This document shows, piece after piece, positions 20,792 to 31,840 of a stretch of DNA of 64,000 nt (the first letter of the stretch is position 1; each line of letters begins with the position of its first letter). The notes below the pieces were generated by a model. It did no database searches. It saw only the letters and a list, made by a program, of their open reading frames with translations, and was not told the DNA's origin. The stretch is from Solenopsis invicta (lineage: Eukaryota > Arthropoda > Insecta > Hymenoptera > Formicidae). A program made the translations under genes and the position numbers. The DNA is taken from positions 168,841-232,840 of the forward strand of contig NW_024105412.1 of NCBI RefSeq assembly GCF_016802725.1. The letters are read 5' to 3'.

Positions 20792-22127
20792 TTACTGTTT
20801 GAGCAAACTCACCAAACCTAAGTAAGAACGAAGGTTCTGAAACTTATCTTTTGACAAGGTTTTTGTGAAAATACCTGCTCTCTGATAATCAGTGGCAACA
20901 TACCTTACGACTATTTCACCTTCTTCGCACTTCTCTCTAATATAATGATAACGGATATCAATGTGCTTGGTTCTTTTATGGAATTCAGAGTTCTTGACCA
21001 ATTTAATAGCACTTTCATTATCAATAAACAATTGAGTTGGACCAGAGCATGAATCTCCGATATCACCCAACAACTTTCTCAACCACACTACTTTCTTTGC
21101 TCCGAAAGCATCAGCAATATACTCAGATTCAGCTGTGCTCAATGCAACACACTTTTGTCACTCTGATGACCAAGTTACGATACCACCCAACATAAAGAAA
21201 GCATAGCCAGTCTTGGATCAACGAGTTTCCAAGTCCATAGCATAGTCAGCATCAGTAAAACCAATTAACTCTGAATGACCCCTTTTTGTACTTTTGTACA
21301 TAATACCCAAATCTGTCGTTCCTATTAAGTACCAAAAAACACATTTAATTGCTTCCCAGTGCGATTGATCATAATTATTAGTAAACCTGTTTATATTGTT
21401 AACCGCAAAGGTTATGTTCGGACGAAAAACTACCGAAACAAACATTAACAAGCCCACAGCCTCGTGAAAAGGAACATTAACCTTTTTCTCATCACCATCA
21501 ACAGAATGGTGTGTGGATCGGCTGGTACACTCAAAGATCTCGCATCTGTCATGTTAAACCTTGCAACAATTTTCTCATTATAAGACTTTTGATGAATAAT
21601 TACACTTTTATTTGTGTGATCACGATCAATTTGCATGCCAACAAAAGTTTTTGCATTTCCAAGAGTAATTTTAAACGATCCTTGCAAAGCTTCAAAATCA
21701 AATCAAGAACCTCTTGCGACCTTGAAGTGATCAAGCCGTCATCCACAAATAACGCCAAATACACATCAAAACCATTTACAACGCCACAAAAAATACATTT
21801 GTCAGCTTCGCCCGGCTTGAACTTAAATTTGCTTAGAAAATTGCAAAAGCACTTGTTCCAGCACCTGGGAGATTGTTTGAGGCCATAAAGGGATTTCTTT
21901 AACTTGCAAACATACTTTTCACTGTCCACATTCAGACCTTCAGGCACTTTTATGAACACTTCCTCTTGTAACTCCCCGTGCAAGAACGCAGTCTTAATGT
22001 CAAATTGCACAAGTTCTAAGTCCTTTTCTGCAACAATATAGCAGGACTTGCAACGAATCATAACGCACAACAGGAGCAAAAATTTTAAAGTAATCATGCC
22101 CAGGTGTCTGGAGAAAACCACGCGCAC
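20792..22127 (-). pseudogene. Copia reverse transcriptase and RNase H
   Basis: From 22127 downward the minus strand reads LVQFDIKTAFLHGELQEEVF, KLKKSLYGLKQSPRCWN and YLALFVDDGLITS (catalytic VDD). Then come KTFVGMQID, FTDADYAMDLETR and the RNase H end (MSTAESEYIADAFGAKKVVW, FIDNESAIKL, HIDIRYHYIRE). This is the Ty1/Copia order with RNase H last. At least two frameshifts (about 21690 and 21450) and a stop near 21150 break it. No polypurine tract or 3' LTR follows; sequence turns into the hAT relic near 20770. Confidence 0.88.
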
Positions 22128-23606
22128 ATAATCTAGCTTTATGTCTCTTTACTTTACCTTCACAGTCGTGAACCACTTTAAAAATCTACTTGGAATTGAT
22201 TTCCTTCTTCTCTACATCTCGCGGTACAATCTCCCAAGTGCGATTCTTATCATGAGCTTCCAGCTCACTCTGAATCGCTTGCAGCCAATGAACAGCATCA
22301 GGTTCGGTGGTTGCCTCCTTGAAGTTTGTAGGTGCGACGAGTTCAACGATGTTTGCCTCAAGGTATCTCTCCGGACGTCGAAGTGTGCTTTGTCTCGCAA
22401 TTGACGTCCACGATCCTGCTGTTGAGCCATGGCCTCGGGAATTTGCTCTGGTACCTCTATTTCCTCAACAGGTAAGTGGGGTTGGTCCCCAGCAGCATTC
22501 TCACGGTCATCGACGAGGACAGGAATCTCTTCAGCCTCTACTGCTCCCTCAACTACTTCATTTGTCTTGAAACCCACCTCAAACGATTTTGAGTTTTCTT
22601 TCTTTGACAATGCATTTTCGTTGAAGGAGACGTCTCTGGAGATAATAATCTTCTTTATGCTTGGATCATAAAGTCTGTAGTTGGACGACTCGGCTTGGTA
22701 TCCAACCAAAACAAGTTTCTTGGCCTTTGGATCCAGTTTCTTCCGAAAGATCTTATCGATGTGTACATAGGCGTCTGTACCAAACACTCTGAGATGCGAT
22801 ACAATAGGTTTCTTATTCATCCACAGTGTGTACGGTGTCGTGTCGAGATTCACACACGATGTTGTTCGATTCAAGGTGTATACAGCTGTATTGATTGCCT
22901 CAGTCCAGAGATGACGTGGTAAATTTTTAGACAACAGCATTGTACGAGCATTTTCGACAATGGTCCTATTTTCTCTTTCTGTTCTCCCGTTTTGTTCTGG
23001 AGTATAAGGGGCTGTATTCTCCATGACGATTCCTCGAGAGGCCAAATAATGTTGTATTTCACCATTGACATACTCCCTGCCGTTGTCTGAGCGAAGTTTC
23101 TTCATTTTAAGTCCAAACTTGTTTGAGATCATTATGTCATACTCCTTGAAACGTTCAAAAACATCTCCCTTGTGCTTTAAAAAGTAGACTGTACGAAAAC
23201 CAGTGAAATCGTCCTTGAAACTCACAAAAAATTTCGCTCCTCCAAGAGACGACTCTGAAAATGGACCACAGACATCTGAGTGAATAAATTCACCAGGTAA
23301 GGAGCTTCTGACTCCTTCCAATTGTTTGAATGGCAAATGATGAGCTTTACCAAGTTTGCATGCTTCACAGAAGTCTTATTGTTCATTTGACAGCTTCACA
23401 CCAGTTATTCTCTCTTGCTCTACCATTTCCTTGAGATTTCGATGGTTGACGTGACCCAGACGTTCATGCAACCGCAGAAGACTCACTATGGATACGTTAG
23501 CGTCATTTTTCAAACTTTGGAGCTTTTCACGGATAAACAATGGATAAATATTGTTCCTAAGCAAAACATCTTGTGCTTTAATCTTGCCATCACGTGTTAT
23601 GTTCAC
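22128..23606 (-). pseudogene. Copia integrase
   Basis: The zinc-binding HHCC part (LHERLGHVNHRNLKEM) lies at 23376-23606. After a stop near 23376 comes the catalytic core: HSDVCGPFSESSLGG, LRSDNGREYVNGE and APYTPEQNGRTERENR, giving the D,D-35-E acids. The C-terminal part has VSHLRVFGTDAYVHI and KKLVLVGYQAESSNYRLYD, the GKxxKxxxxGY-like Copia pattern. The frame is open for 374 residues, better kept than the reverse transcriptase. Confidence 0.9.
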
Positions 23607-23955
23607 ACTTCTCTAGAGAACTGCACCTCAAAACCTTGCTTCGTGCAGACACCGAGAAAGAAGAGATTCTTCTTGCATTCGGGAATATATAACACATTTT
23701 CAATCGTACCTTTGTACCACTGTCCATCTACGATGCGCTCAATGTTTACCTTAGCGGAGCCGTAAGCTTGACATTTGCCATCATCACCTAATACAATTGA
23801 CTCACCTGTATTAGGCGTGTACTCGCAAAACCAGTCCCGACGATGAGTAATATGACAAGACGCACCGCTATCTAGCAGCCACGCATCACTTGATCTTGAA
23901 TTCAACAGTTTTGCGGTTTTACCCACCGATGGCACTGACAAGACTGGACCGACGG
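23603..23955 (-). pseudogene. Copia protease
   Basis: AWLLDSGASCHITHRRDWF carries the DSG aspartic protease triad. VLGDDGKCQAYGSAKVNI and NVLYIPECKKNLFFLGVCTK follow, as in Copia proteases. Its N-terminal side is cut by the BEL insertion: the GGAGG target copy lies at 23955-23959 and gag resumes at 30988. Confidence 0.85.
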
Positions 23956-23959
23956 AGGT

Positions 23960-24779
23960 GTTTGATGTTGTGTTATACGCGAGTTGAATTACCGGAATTC
24001 ACTCCGAAGAGAGCGCGAGTGAGAGCTGCGTGAGTGATTAGTCTTCTCAGCGCTCGGACTCGATACGGCCCTGAGCGCGCGATTGCGAGAGCGATTTGAT
24101 GCGAGATCGCGAGCGACGAAGGTAGCGTAAACCTTTGTATACTGAGAGGAGTGGGAAACGGGAGAAACGAATTAAGGTGAACAGAATGATCACTCCGTTG
24201 AATTAACTTTTGCAATTCACTCGTCTTTAATTGTAAAATTGTTTCTCAGATTTCTATATTTAATTTAGCGGGCTCATAAGTTCAAGAAGCGCGTGTCGAT
24301 AACGAGCGCATACATGCGCACCTTCTCACTCCCGATACTTCCCGAATTTGTCGTCGCTCGGTTCCGGATGTTGTGTATTACTCGCGTCGCTACTCGAATC
24401 TGAGGCTGCGGATCTCTCGCAGAGAGCGCGAACCTTCCAGATCTCGTTTAAGCGAAGGAAAGTCGGGAGAAGCAAATTCGGCGGGAAAATGCCTCATTGG
24501 CTCGAATGGACTAATTACTGTCTCGTCATCGACGATTTGAAACAGCGACCGGACCGGACCGGTAAACTTAATATTTGCTGGATTCGACCTTCCTTTGCGG
24601 ACGACCACGACAAAAACTTATTTGCTTCGCCTGCTAATATTATTCCCGTGACCGTCGAAGTACAATAATACAAGACTTTGCGAATATCATAAATCTTCAA
24701 TTTAACAACCTTTCGAAATGAATAGCGAACGAACAAAAAAAAGAAATTAAGTAACTTATAATTAGTTGAACGCGAAACA
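23960..24779 (-). repeat. BEL/Pao 3' LTR (820 bp)
   Basis: Ends are TG...CA: TGTTTGATGTTGTGTTATAC and GTTGAACGCGAAACA. It matches the LTR at 30167-30987 with only a handful of differences by eye. The 5-bp duplication GGAGG lies at 23955-23959 and 30988-30992, the BEL/Pao length. Short + frames within it are not genes. Confidence 0.93.
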
Positions 24780-24869
24780 TACCGCCCGCCTCGAAATAAT
24801 AATTTCGAAATGGAATGAAGTAATGATGAAATTTATAACGCGAAGCAGAGGCGTTCGGCATGTTTGTAG

Positions 24870-25982
24870 TTAAGACGACGCTTTGTCCTCGCCATTAGAC
24901 GCAATCTCGATGTCGATTGGCAAAATACATATTTTGCTGATAGGCCGCTTATACTCCGAAGACGCTGTTTTAACGGTCACGACACGAATCAGACCGTCCG
25001 ATCCCGGATGACACAGACTAATCCGCCCAAGCTCCCATTTGCACGGAGGGAGGAGCGAGTTTCGCAATAGGACGAGTTGTCCGACCCGAAGTGCGTGTGG
25101 ATTTATGCGCTTCCATTTAACTCGCTGTTGCAGCGTATTAATATAGTCTTGTTGCTAAACTTTCCACAGACGTTCGGTCAGTTGGCGAACGAGCTGCCAC
25201 CTCGTCAACCGATTTTCTTTGGCTTGCAACAGCGAGGGCTCCGGGATCGAATTAAGCGCGGAGCCTATGAGGAAATGCCCCGGAGTTAAGAAAGTATAGT
25301 CATCCAGCGAGTCAGAAAGAGATGCCAATGGACGCGAATTTAAACACGCCTCGATATTACATAGTAGCGTGGAGAACTCCTCGAAGGTCAGAGTATGAGC
25401 CCCCACAACACGCCGAATATGATGCTTTGTGCTACGGACACCGGCCTCCCATAACCCCCCGAAATGAGGAGCGGAAGGAGGTATAAAATGCCACGAGACA
25501 CTATCTGCGGCCGTGCGATTCTTCAAATCGGGATCCCGAAGAGTTGCGCGAAACGCTGCAGCGAGTTCGCGATCCGCCCCAACGAAGGTAGTCCTATTAT
25601 CAGAATAAATCGATTCGGGAAGACCTCGCCGCGCTACAAAAAGGGAATAGGCTCCGAGAAATGCGGGAGTAGAATAACCTTCGACGAGTTCGAGATGCAC
25701 GGCGCGTGTTGCCAGGCACACGAATAGTGCGATATACGCCTTTGCCGAAGCGACTCCGCGACCCGATCGCGATCGAATTAGTACTGGACCCGCATAGTCC
25801 AGCCCGCTGTGAAGGAACGCGCGCGCGGGAGGAGTCACTCTTACCTTGGGAAGGTCTCCCATTAGTTGAGATGGAGTGAGAGCTCTCTCGCGAGCACAGG
25901 TTACGCACCCGTGCAGAATCGATCTGACCGTGCTTCGAGCTCTGAGTAGCCAGAATTCTTGCCGTAACGTAGCAAGGGTCAA
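24870..25982 (-). pseudogene. BEL/Pao integrase and C-terminal domain
   Basis: The minus strand reads TLATLRQEFWLLRARSTVRS, ILHGCVTCARERA (zinc finger), SGLDYAGPVLIRS, IYSDNRTTFVGADREL and HFGGLWEAGVRSTKHH: the three catalytic acids of a BEL integrase. CLNSRPLASLSDSLDDYTFL and TPGHFLIGSALNSIPE follow. A nonsense codon at 25155-25157 precedes the DUF5641-type tail (RVGQLVLLRNSLLPPCKWEL, DGLIRVVTVKT), which runs to 24870. The frame is the same as the upstream reverse transcriptase, from which one stop at 25983-25985 separates it. Confidence 0.9.
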
Positions 25983-27981
25983 TTACGTTCCTGCATGAAG
26001 AGTGCGCAAGTGAGTATGAAAAATGAGTAAGCGGACCAGCGGGTGAGAGCCGAGTACTATCGGATGTCGAGCTTGAGCGGGTATCGGGGCCTGAGATAGC
26101 CGCCCGCCAACCCGAATTATTTGTTCTTCATCCAGGAACGGATTGAGAGAGACGAGTGGGCTCTTCGAAGGAACCGACTTACTTTGAGTGAGAGCGCGTA
26201 TTTCGAGCGGGAAAAGTTGGCGTTGAATGTATCTCACCCAAAATTTTTTTGAAGCTCGTACTTCGCTCGCGGTCAATGAAGACGGACTTTCCGACCGAAG
26301 AGCGATCTCGTCACGCCTTCGAATCCGCGATATAAATCTAAGAATGTACGCGCTCACTCGAATGAGCTTTGGCCACGAGGAATATCGGTCTGCGAGCTCC
26401 CATGATTCCGTTACGCTAGCGATTTGAACTGTCGCGCGCGAGTTCTCCTTTAACGCGATGTCTGAGAGTGATGCGCTCATCGTCGGCCACTCAGAATCAG
26501 GCATCCTTAGCCACGCGGGACCGTGCCACCAAAGAGGGTGCGAGACGAGCTGACTTCCCGAGACTCCTCGCGACGCACAATCCGCGGGGTTTTCATCCGT
26601 GGGAACATATCGCCACGAAGCGGACGGAAGTCGGGTTTGAATTTCGGCAACCCGATTCGAAATGAAAGTCTTCCACTTCGAGGGATGTTGTGTGACCCAC
26701 GCGAGCACGACGGTTGAGTCCGTCCAGCAAAAGCAGGGAGCGGAGGTAATGTGCAATGCGTCCATGACGAACCTCGTTAATCGCGACATTAACACGGCTG
26801 CCGATAATTCGAGACGCGGAACAGTCAATGTCTTGATCGGCGCGACCTTTGACTTTCCGACTAGCAAGGCAGTCGTGATGTTGCCTGAGCGAGAGGTGAG
26901 CCGAATATAAATCGCTGCGGCGTAGGCATAGTTAGACGCGTCCGAAAACCCGTGGATTTCGCAGTCGACTGTGTCCGATCCCTTTTGAATCCACCGCGGG
27001 AGGTGGAAGTTATCGAGTTCTAACAAGGACGATTGCACGGATTCCCATTGCCTTGCGATATCGGTGGAAACCTCATCGTCCCAGTCGACGCGGAGCTGCC
27101 ATAGCTTTTGCAAGAGAATTTTCGCGGAGATTGTAACGGGCGTGCCTAAGCCCAACGGATCAAAGATACGAGCGATGTACGAGAGCATGGCGCGCTTCGT
27201 TCGCGCGGGCGAGGGACAGCGCACGACTCTAAATTGAAATGCGTCAGCCGACGGACTCCAACTAATACCGAGCACCTTTAATGTCTCGTCCGGATGTAGA
27301 TCCTTGCCGCAAGCGAGTCCATGATCTTGCGCGTCAATGTCACTTAGCAAATGAGCCGCGTTGCTCGACCATTTTCTTAATTTGAAATGACCGCGTTGCA
27401 GCAAGGAGCACACTTGATTGCGAACCGTACGGATGAGTGAAATCTCGTCCGCACCGAAAAGCACGTCATCCACGTAAATGTTCTCCTTAAGCACGGGAAC
27501 AGCTAGAGGAAAATCGCGACCGTCATCATGGATGAGCTGCTGCAGGACTCGCAAAGCTAAGAACGGCGCCGAAGTTGTACCGTAGGTTACGGTCAAGAGC
27601 TGATACTTTTGTACTCTTCCGGTTTTCTCGTCGATCCAGAGGATCCTTTGATAGTCTGTGTCCCGGGGATCGACGCGAATCTGCCGGTACATTTTTGCGA
27701 CGTCGGCAGAATAAACGTAGCGATACTGTCGCCAGCGTAAAAGCACCGCAGCCAAGTCCGTTTGTAATTTCTGCCCCGCGAGAAGGTGGTCATTAAGTGA
27801 CGAGAATTCGAGGTGGGGCTCGACGCATTGAATACGACTCTTACTCGAGTCGTCGCACTGCTTTCGCGTATTACGGGATGGTGCGGAATATAGACGAATT
27901 GAGAAGATTCTGAAGATTCTGGAGCCTTGCGCATGTGCCCGAGATTTTCATACTCTTGTAGGAAGTCTGAGTACTCCCTTT
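25983..27981 (-). pseudogene. BEL/Pao reverse transcriptase and RNase H
   Basis: From about 27981 the frame reads FLQEYENLGHMRKAPE, SATTRVRVVFNASSPTS, shifts frame near 27795-27800, then YVYSADVAKMYRQIRVDPRD, YGTTSAPFLALRVLQQL and ENIYVDDVLFGADE (catalytic YVDD). The RNase H part has IHGFSDASNYAYAAAIYIR and TDSTVVLAWV. KWKTFISNRVAEIQTRLP and NPADCASRGVSGSQL follow, both typical of Pao-type proteins. Lesions are few: one frameshift inside and one at its junction with gag near 28010. Confidence 0.9.
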
Positions 27982-30075
27982 TTAAATCGAAATTGGCTTG
28001 AAGACGGCGTAGCAAAGTCTTGAGGCATCGCGCGAGGTACCAATATCGATGGGAGGACCACTCTTGAACGGCAGACGAACGATGTACTGACCGGCGGGAG
28101 TGCGCGAATGAGAAGTTAAAAAATAATTCTCGCATCTCTGCTCTTCCGGGCTGAGTATCGTGTGCCTCGGAATTTCCTCGATTTCCCAAAATCTTCTCAA
28201 TTCGCTATCGAGTGAAACGGATTCCGCGATCGTACAATGTTGCACTGTAATGGTCCGACGAGACGAATTCGACAGAGGCGTGCGGCCTTGAACAATCCAG
28301 CCGAAGATCGTTTCTTGAGCAATAGGCTGACCGCGAGATCCTCTGCGAACGCCATCTCGCATTATGTCTGCGTAGATGTCAGCGCCGATTATGAGATCAA
28401 TGGGATCTGTACTTGAAGAATTTGGATCTGCGAGAGTGAGATCCGCGAGATGATCCCATTGAAGAGGAGATTGAATAGACGCTGACGAGTAACTAGCAAG
28501 CGAACTTAAAATCGTCGCTGTTGTAACGACCGGCGGCTCGATCCCGTCGATCGGTGAGATTTTAATGTGCGCGGCGTAACGATGAATGCCCGCGTCAAGG
28601 CCGCCGACGGCGGACAAGGCGGTAGGCAGTATGAACCGACGCAGTTTTAATTTTGTTGCTAAATGAGCCGCAACGAGTGTGAGTTCCGCTCCGGTGTCAA
28701 TCAATGCTCGTGCAGCGACTTGATGACCGGCGAGAGGTCCGACGAACACGCGTGCAGTGGCGAGGACTACCGGCGGTCGGGCGAGATTTGCCGACATCGC
28801 GCATAATGCCCCTGTTTTCGGAAACTTATCGGAATTGTTCGACGCCGGGGTCTCGGAATCGGATGCACTAACTGTCGCAGTAGCGGAAGAGGCCGAGTCA
28901 AGATGGAGCATGGAATGATGTCGTTTTTGACAGTGACGACATGAAAAACGGCTTGGACACGCTGAGACGGCGTGCTTAGCACTGAAGCAATTAACGCATC
29001 GTTGATGCTGTTTCGCGATCTCCAATCTCTGGCTCGGACTCTTCTGCACGAATTGAGGGCACTTATTCAAGAAGTGGGCCGATTTGCAGAGTGGACACGG
29101 CGAGATCGAAGCCGTCGCTACCATGGCGCTCGACGATTTTACCGATCGCGAGGACTTGGCTGAGCCGAGAGGAGTGAGCTCCTCCAAGGCGCGAACGCGA
29201 TGCGCGAGAAAACGATCGAGATCCTCGTACGTAGGAATTATCGCATCATCACCTTTCAATCTCCACGCCTTCCGGGTTGCTGGATCGAGCTTCTGCGTGA
29301 CGTGGTGACTTAGAATGTCACTTAAAATTTCATCCGAGGAGCGATTTAATCTCTTTAGCGATGCTATGGCACGATTAGCTTTATCCCGCAACTCGGATAA
29401 CTCGCATGCCGATTCGCAATTGACGCTCGGCAAATTACATAAAGCGGACGCGTGAATTTCGATTAGACGGCGCTTATTATCGTAACGCGAAGTTAAAGTT
29501 TTCCACGCAATATCGAAATTATCTGCAGTGACTGGGATAGTTTTGATAGTATCGAGAGCACGACCTGACAAGCTGGATGCTAGAAAATGCATCCGAGGGA
29601 ATGCGGTTAAGTCCTTATTGAGAATAATAAGGGATGTGAATCTATCTCGAAAACTTTCCCAGTCCTCTGCTTTCCCGGAAAATGGAGGAATATTAATAGG
29701 CGGTAAATGTTGCAACGATACCGGTGCGGGCGCGCAGAAATGATGCGACGAGCTTGCCAATGGTGAGGTGGACACGGGAGGCTCCAGCTCCTCCAGACAC
29801 TCGTTCATGTAGTCCAGCGCCATTAGGTAGAGCTCCTCGTGCTTCCCGTAATCGTCCTGCGTGAAATACGTGGACTTCGATCGTTCGTCGGCAGGAACTG
29901 CTTGCAGTAGAGCGGCATGTCTATTCGTGCACTGCGTCCAGGCTTCCTTCAAGGCGGTGATGCGAGATCGTATTTTCGCCGGCGTGTAATTCGGCTTCCC
30001 GATCTTCTTGAAATTAGACAGGGCTTTCACCACTGTCTGCAACGCAATCTGCTGCATTGCGACGAGTTCCTCCAT
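27982..30075 (-). CDS. BEL/Pao gag and A17-type protease (697-residue open frame)
   Basis: The frame starts MEELVAMQQIALQTVVKAL. It has a DUF1759-like capsid part (LPPINIPPFSGKAEDWESFR, LSGRALDTIKTIPVTADNF), CCHC/Cys-His knuckles (CPLCKSAHFLNKC, CVNCFSAKHAVSAC, CRHCQKRHHSMLH) and an aspartic protease segment (ARALIDTGAELTLVAAHLA, DTG triad). A DUF1758-like stretch follows (DLIIGADIYADIM, TIFGWIVQGRT). It is the longest intact frame in the window. A frameshift near 28010 separates it from the reverse transcriptase, so the element is mostly but not fully intact. The last residues (about 28015-27982) are out of frame. Confidence 0.9.
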   Translation of the reverse strand: MEELVAMQQIALQTVVKALSNFKKIGKPNYTPAKIRSRITALKEAWTQCTNRHAALLQAVPADERSKSTYFTQDDYGKHEELYLMALDYMNECLEELEPPVSTSPLASSSHHFCAPAPVSLQHLPPINIPPFSGKAEDWESFRDRFTSLIILNKDLTAFPRMHFLASSLSGRALDTIKTIPVTADNFDIAWKTLTSRYDNKRRLIEIHASALCNLPSVNCESACELSELRDKANRAIASLKRLNRSSDEILSDILSHHVTQKLDPATRKAWRLKGDDAIIPTYEDLDRFLAHRVRALEELTPLGSAKSSRSVKSSSAMVATASISPCPLCKSAHFLNKCPQFVQKSPSQRLEIAKQHQRCVNCFSAKHAVSACPSRFSCRHCQKRHHSMLHLDSASSATATVSASDSETPASNNSDKFPKTGALCAMSANLARPPVVLATARVFVGPLAGHQVAARALIDTGAELTLVAAHLATKLKLRRFILPTALSAVGGLDAGIHRYAAHIKISPIDGIEPPVVTTATILSSLASYSSASIQSPLQWDHLADLTLADPNSSSTDPIDLIIGADIYADIMRDGVRRGSRGQPIAQETIFGWIVQGRTPLSNSSRRTITVQHCTIAESVSLDSELRRFWEIEEIPRHTILSPEEQRCENYFLTSHSRTPAGQYIVRLPFKSGPPIDIGTSRDASRLCYAVFKPISI

Positions 30076-30146
30076 CTTGTGGACGAGAGCACTTCACACC
30101 AGAAGGAGATTTTTTGAATTTATGAAGTTCAGCACAGCTTCACTCG

Positions 30147-30164
30147 ATCCGGCTCGAAGGACCA
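30147..30164 (-). other. BEL/Pao primer-binding site
   Basis: On the minus strand TGGTCCTTCGAGCCGGAT follows the 5' LTR after two bases. This opening is common in insect BEL elements. Confidence 0.75.
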
Positions 30165-30166
30165 AA

Positions 30167-30987
30167 TGTTTGATGTTGTGTTATACGCGAGTTGAATTAC
30201 CGGAATTCACTCCGAAGAGAGCGCGAGTGAGAGCTGCGTGAGTGATTAGTCTTCTCAGCGCTCGGACTCGATACGGCCCTGAGCGCGCGATTGCGAGAGC
30301 GATTTGATGCGAGATCGCGAGCGACGAAGGTAGCGTAAACCTTTGTATACTGAGAGGAGTGGGAAGCGGGAGAAACGAATTAAGGTGAACAGAATGATCA
30401 CTCCGTTGAATTTACTTTTGCAATTCACTCGTCTTTAATTGTAAAATTGTTTCTCAGATTTCTATATTTAATTTAGCGGGCTCATAAGTTCAAGAAGCGC
30501 GTGTCGATAACGAGCGCATACACGCGCACCTTCTCACTCCCGATACTTCCCGAATTTGTCGTCGCTCGGTTCCGGATGTTGTGTATTACTCGCGTCGCTA
30601 CTCGAATCTGAGGCTGCGGATCTCTCGCAGAGAGCGCGAACCTTCCAGATCTCGTTTAAGCGAAGAAAAGTCGGGAGAAGCAAATTCGGCGGGAAAATGC
30701 CTCATTGGCTCGAATGGACTAATTACTGTCTCGTCATCGACGATTTGAAACAGCGACCGAACCGGACCGGTAAACTTAATATTTGCTGGATTCGACCTTC
30801 CTTTGCGGACGACCACGACAAAAACTTATTTGCTTCGCCTGCTAATATTATTCCCGTGACCGTCGAAGTACAATAATACAAGACTTTGCGAATATCATAA
30901 ATCTTCAATTTAACAACCTTTCGAAATGAATAGCGAACGAACAAAAAAAAGAAATTAAGTAACTTATAATTAGTTGAACGCGAAACA
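30167..30987 (-). repeat. BEL/Pao 5' LTR (821 bp)
   Basis: Near-identical partner of 23960-24779, with single-base differences such as GGGAAACGGG versus GGGAAGCGGG. That similarity indicates a young insertion. It ends CGCGAAACA before the GGAGG duplication. Confidence 0.93.
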
Positions 30988-31413
30988 GGAGGTTATAACG
31001 ATAAACGCGCACTTATCAGTTTTATCACTCTCTTTCTCGCCTTTTTCAGATTCTTCGTCGCGCTTTTTTTTACGGAAGTTTAGCGTAATAACCACGCCCT
31101 TTGCCATAAAAACACTCAACACCACTTTGACCTTTCCAGGACTTTCCAGACTTTTGTCTTTGATTCTGATCGGATTTCTTCTAGCCACTGGTTTTGTCTT
31201 TTACGCTTATCGCTGCAAATGCCGTAGCTGCTTCATCTTCTGCATTTAATCTTGCTTCTTTCTTTAGGAGTCTCAGTTGGAGATTTGCTATAGTTTGACT
31301 TTCTTCGCTCACACTGTCCCAAGCAGTCACAAGAGAACTGAATTTTGATGGGAGGTTACCCAAGATTTTCACCATGATGGTGACGTCTGAGATATTTTCG
31401 CTAACATCCTTAA
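30988..31413 (-). pseudogene. Copia gag, C-terminal part
   Basis: The minus strand reads RVKDVSENISDVTIMVKILG, NLPSKFSSLVTAWDSVSE and TIANLQLRLLKKEARLN, typical of the UBN2-type gag of Copia. A Lys/Gly-rich zinc-knuckle region follows in a shifted frame. The left side ends at the BEL target copy and the right side at the TTAA of the piggyBac-like insertion. Confidence 0.8.
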
Positions 31414-31840
31414 CCCTTAAATACACCGATCCTGTAAAATACGGAAACACATTTTTGGGTCTGGGAGACTTTTTCAACTTTGAGAAGCTATAACTTTAAA
31501 GCTGAGAAGCTACTTTGATTATCAATATTTTTCTACGATTTTTTTTTAAACAAAAGTTCAAAATTTCTGGAGTGTGACTGCAAGCGGCATTACCAAAAAA
31601 TAATTTATTGTGAAGTTATAAAAGCAAAACCATTAAGCAAAAATGAGAAATTGGTTAAAAATCCACTTTTCTTTCAAAAAATCATATCTTTGCAACAAAA
31701 AACGTTTCAGGAATTTCAAATACGGCGTTTTAAAGTTAAAGAGTCACACTTTCAAAATAAAATTTGGCAAAGTCATTTTTTTTAAAAAGTATAATTATGT
31801 AACATGAAGAATATGAGGTATTTTTGGGCATCTAAAAATC

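Noticed and set aside
24348..24668. 106-residue + frame, also at 30556-30876
   Set aside because: It lies inside both BEL LTRs and is repeated only because the LTRs are identical. It matches no family I know.
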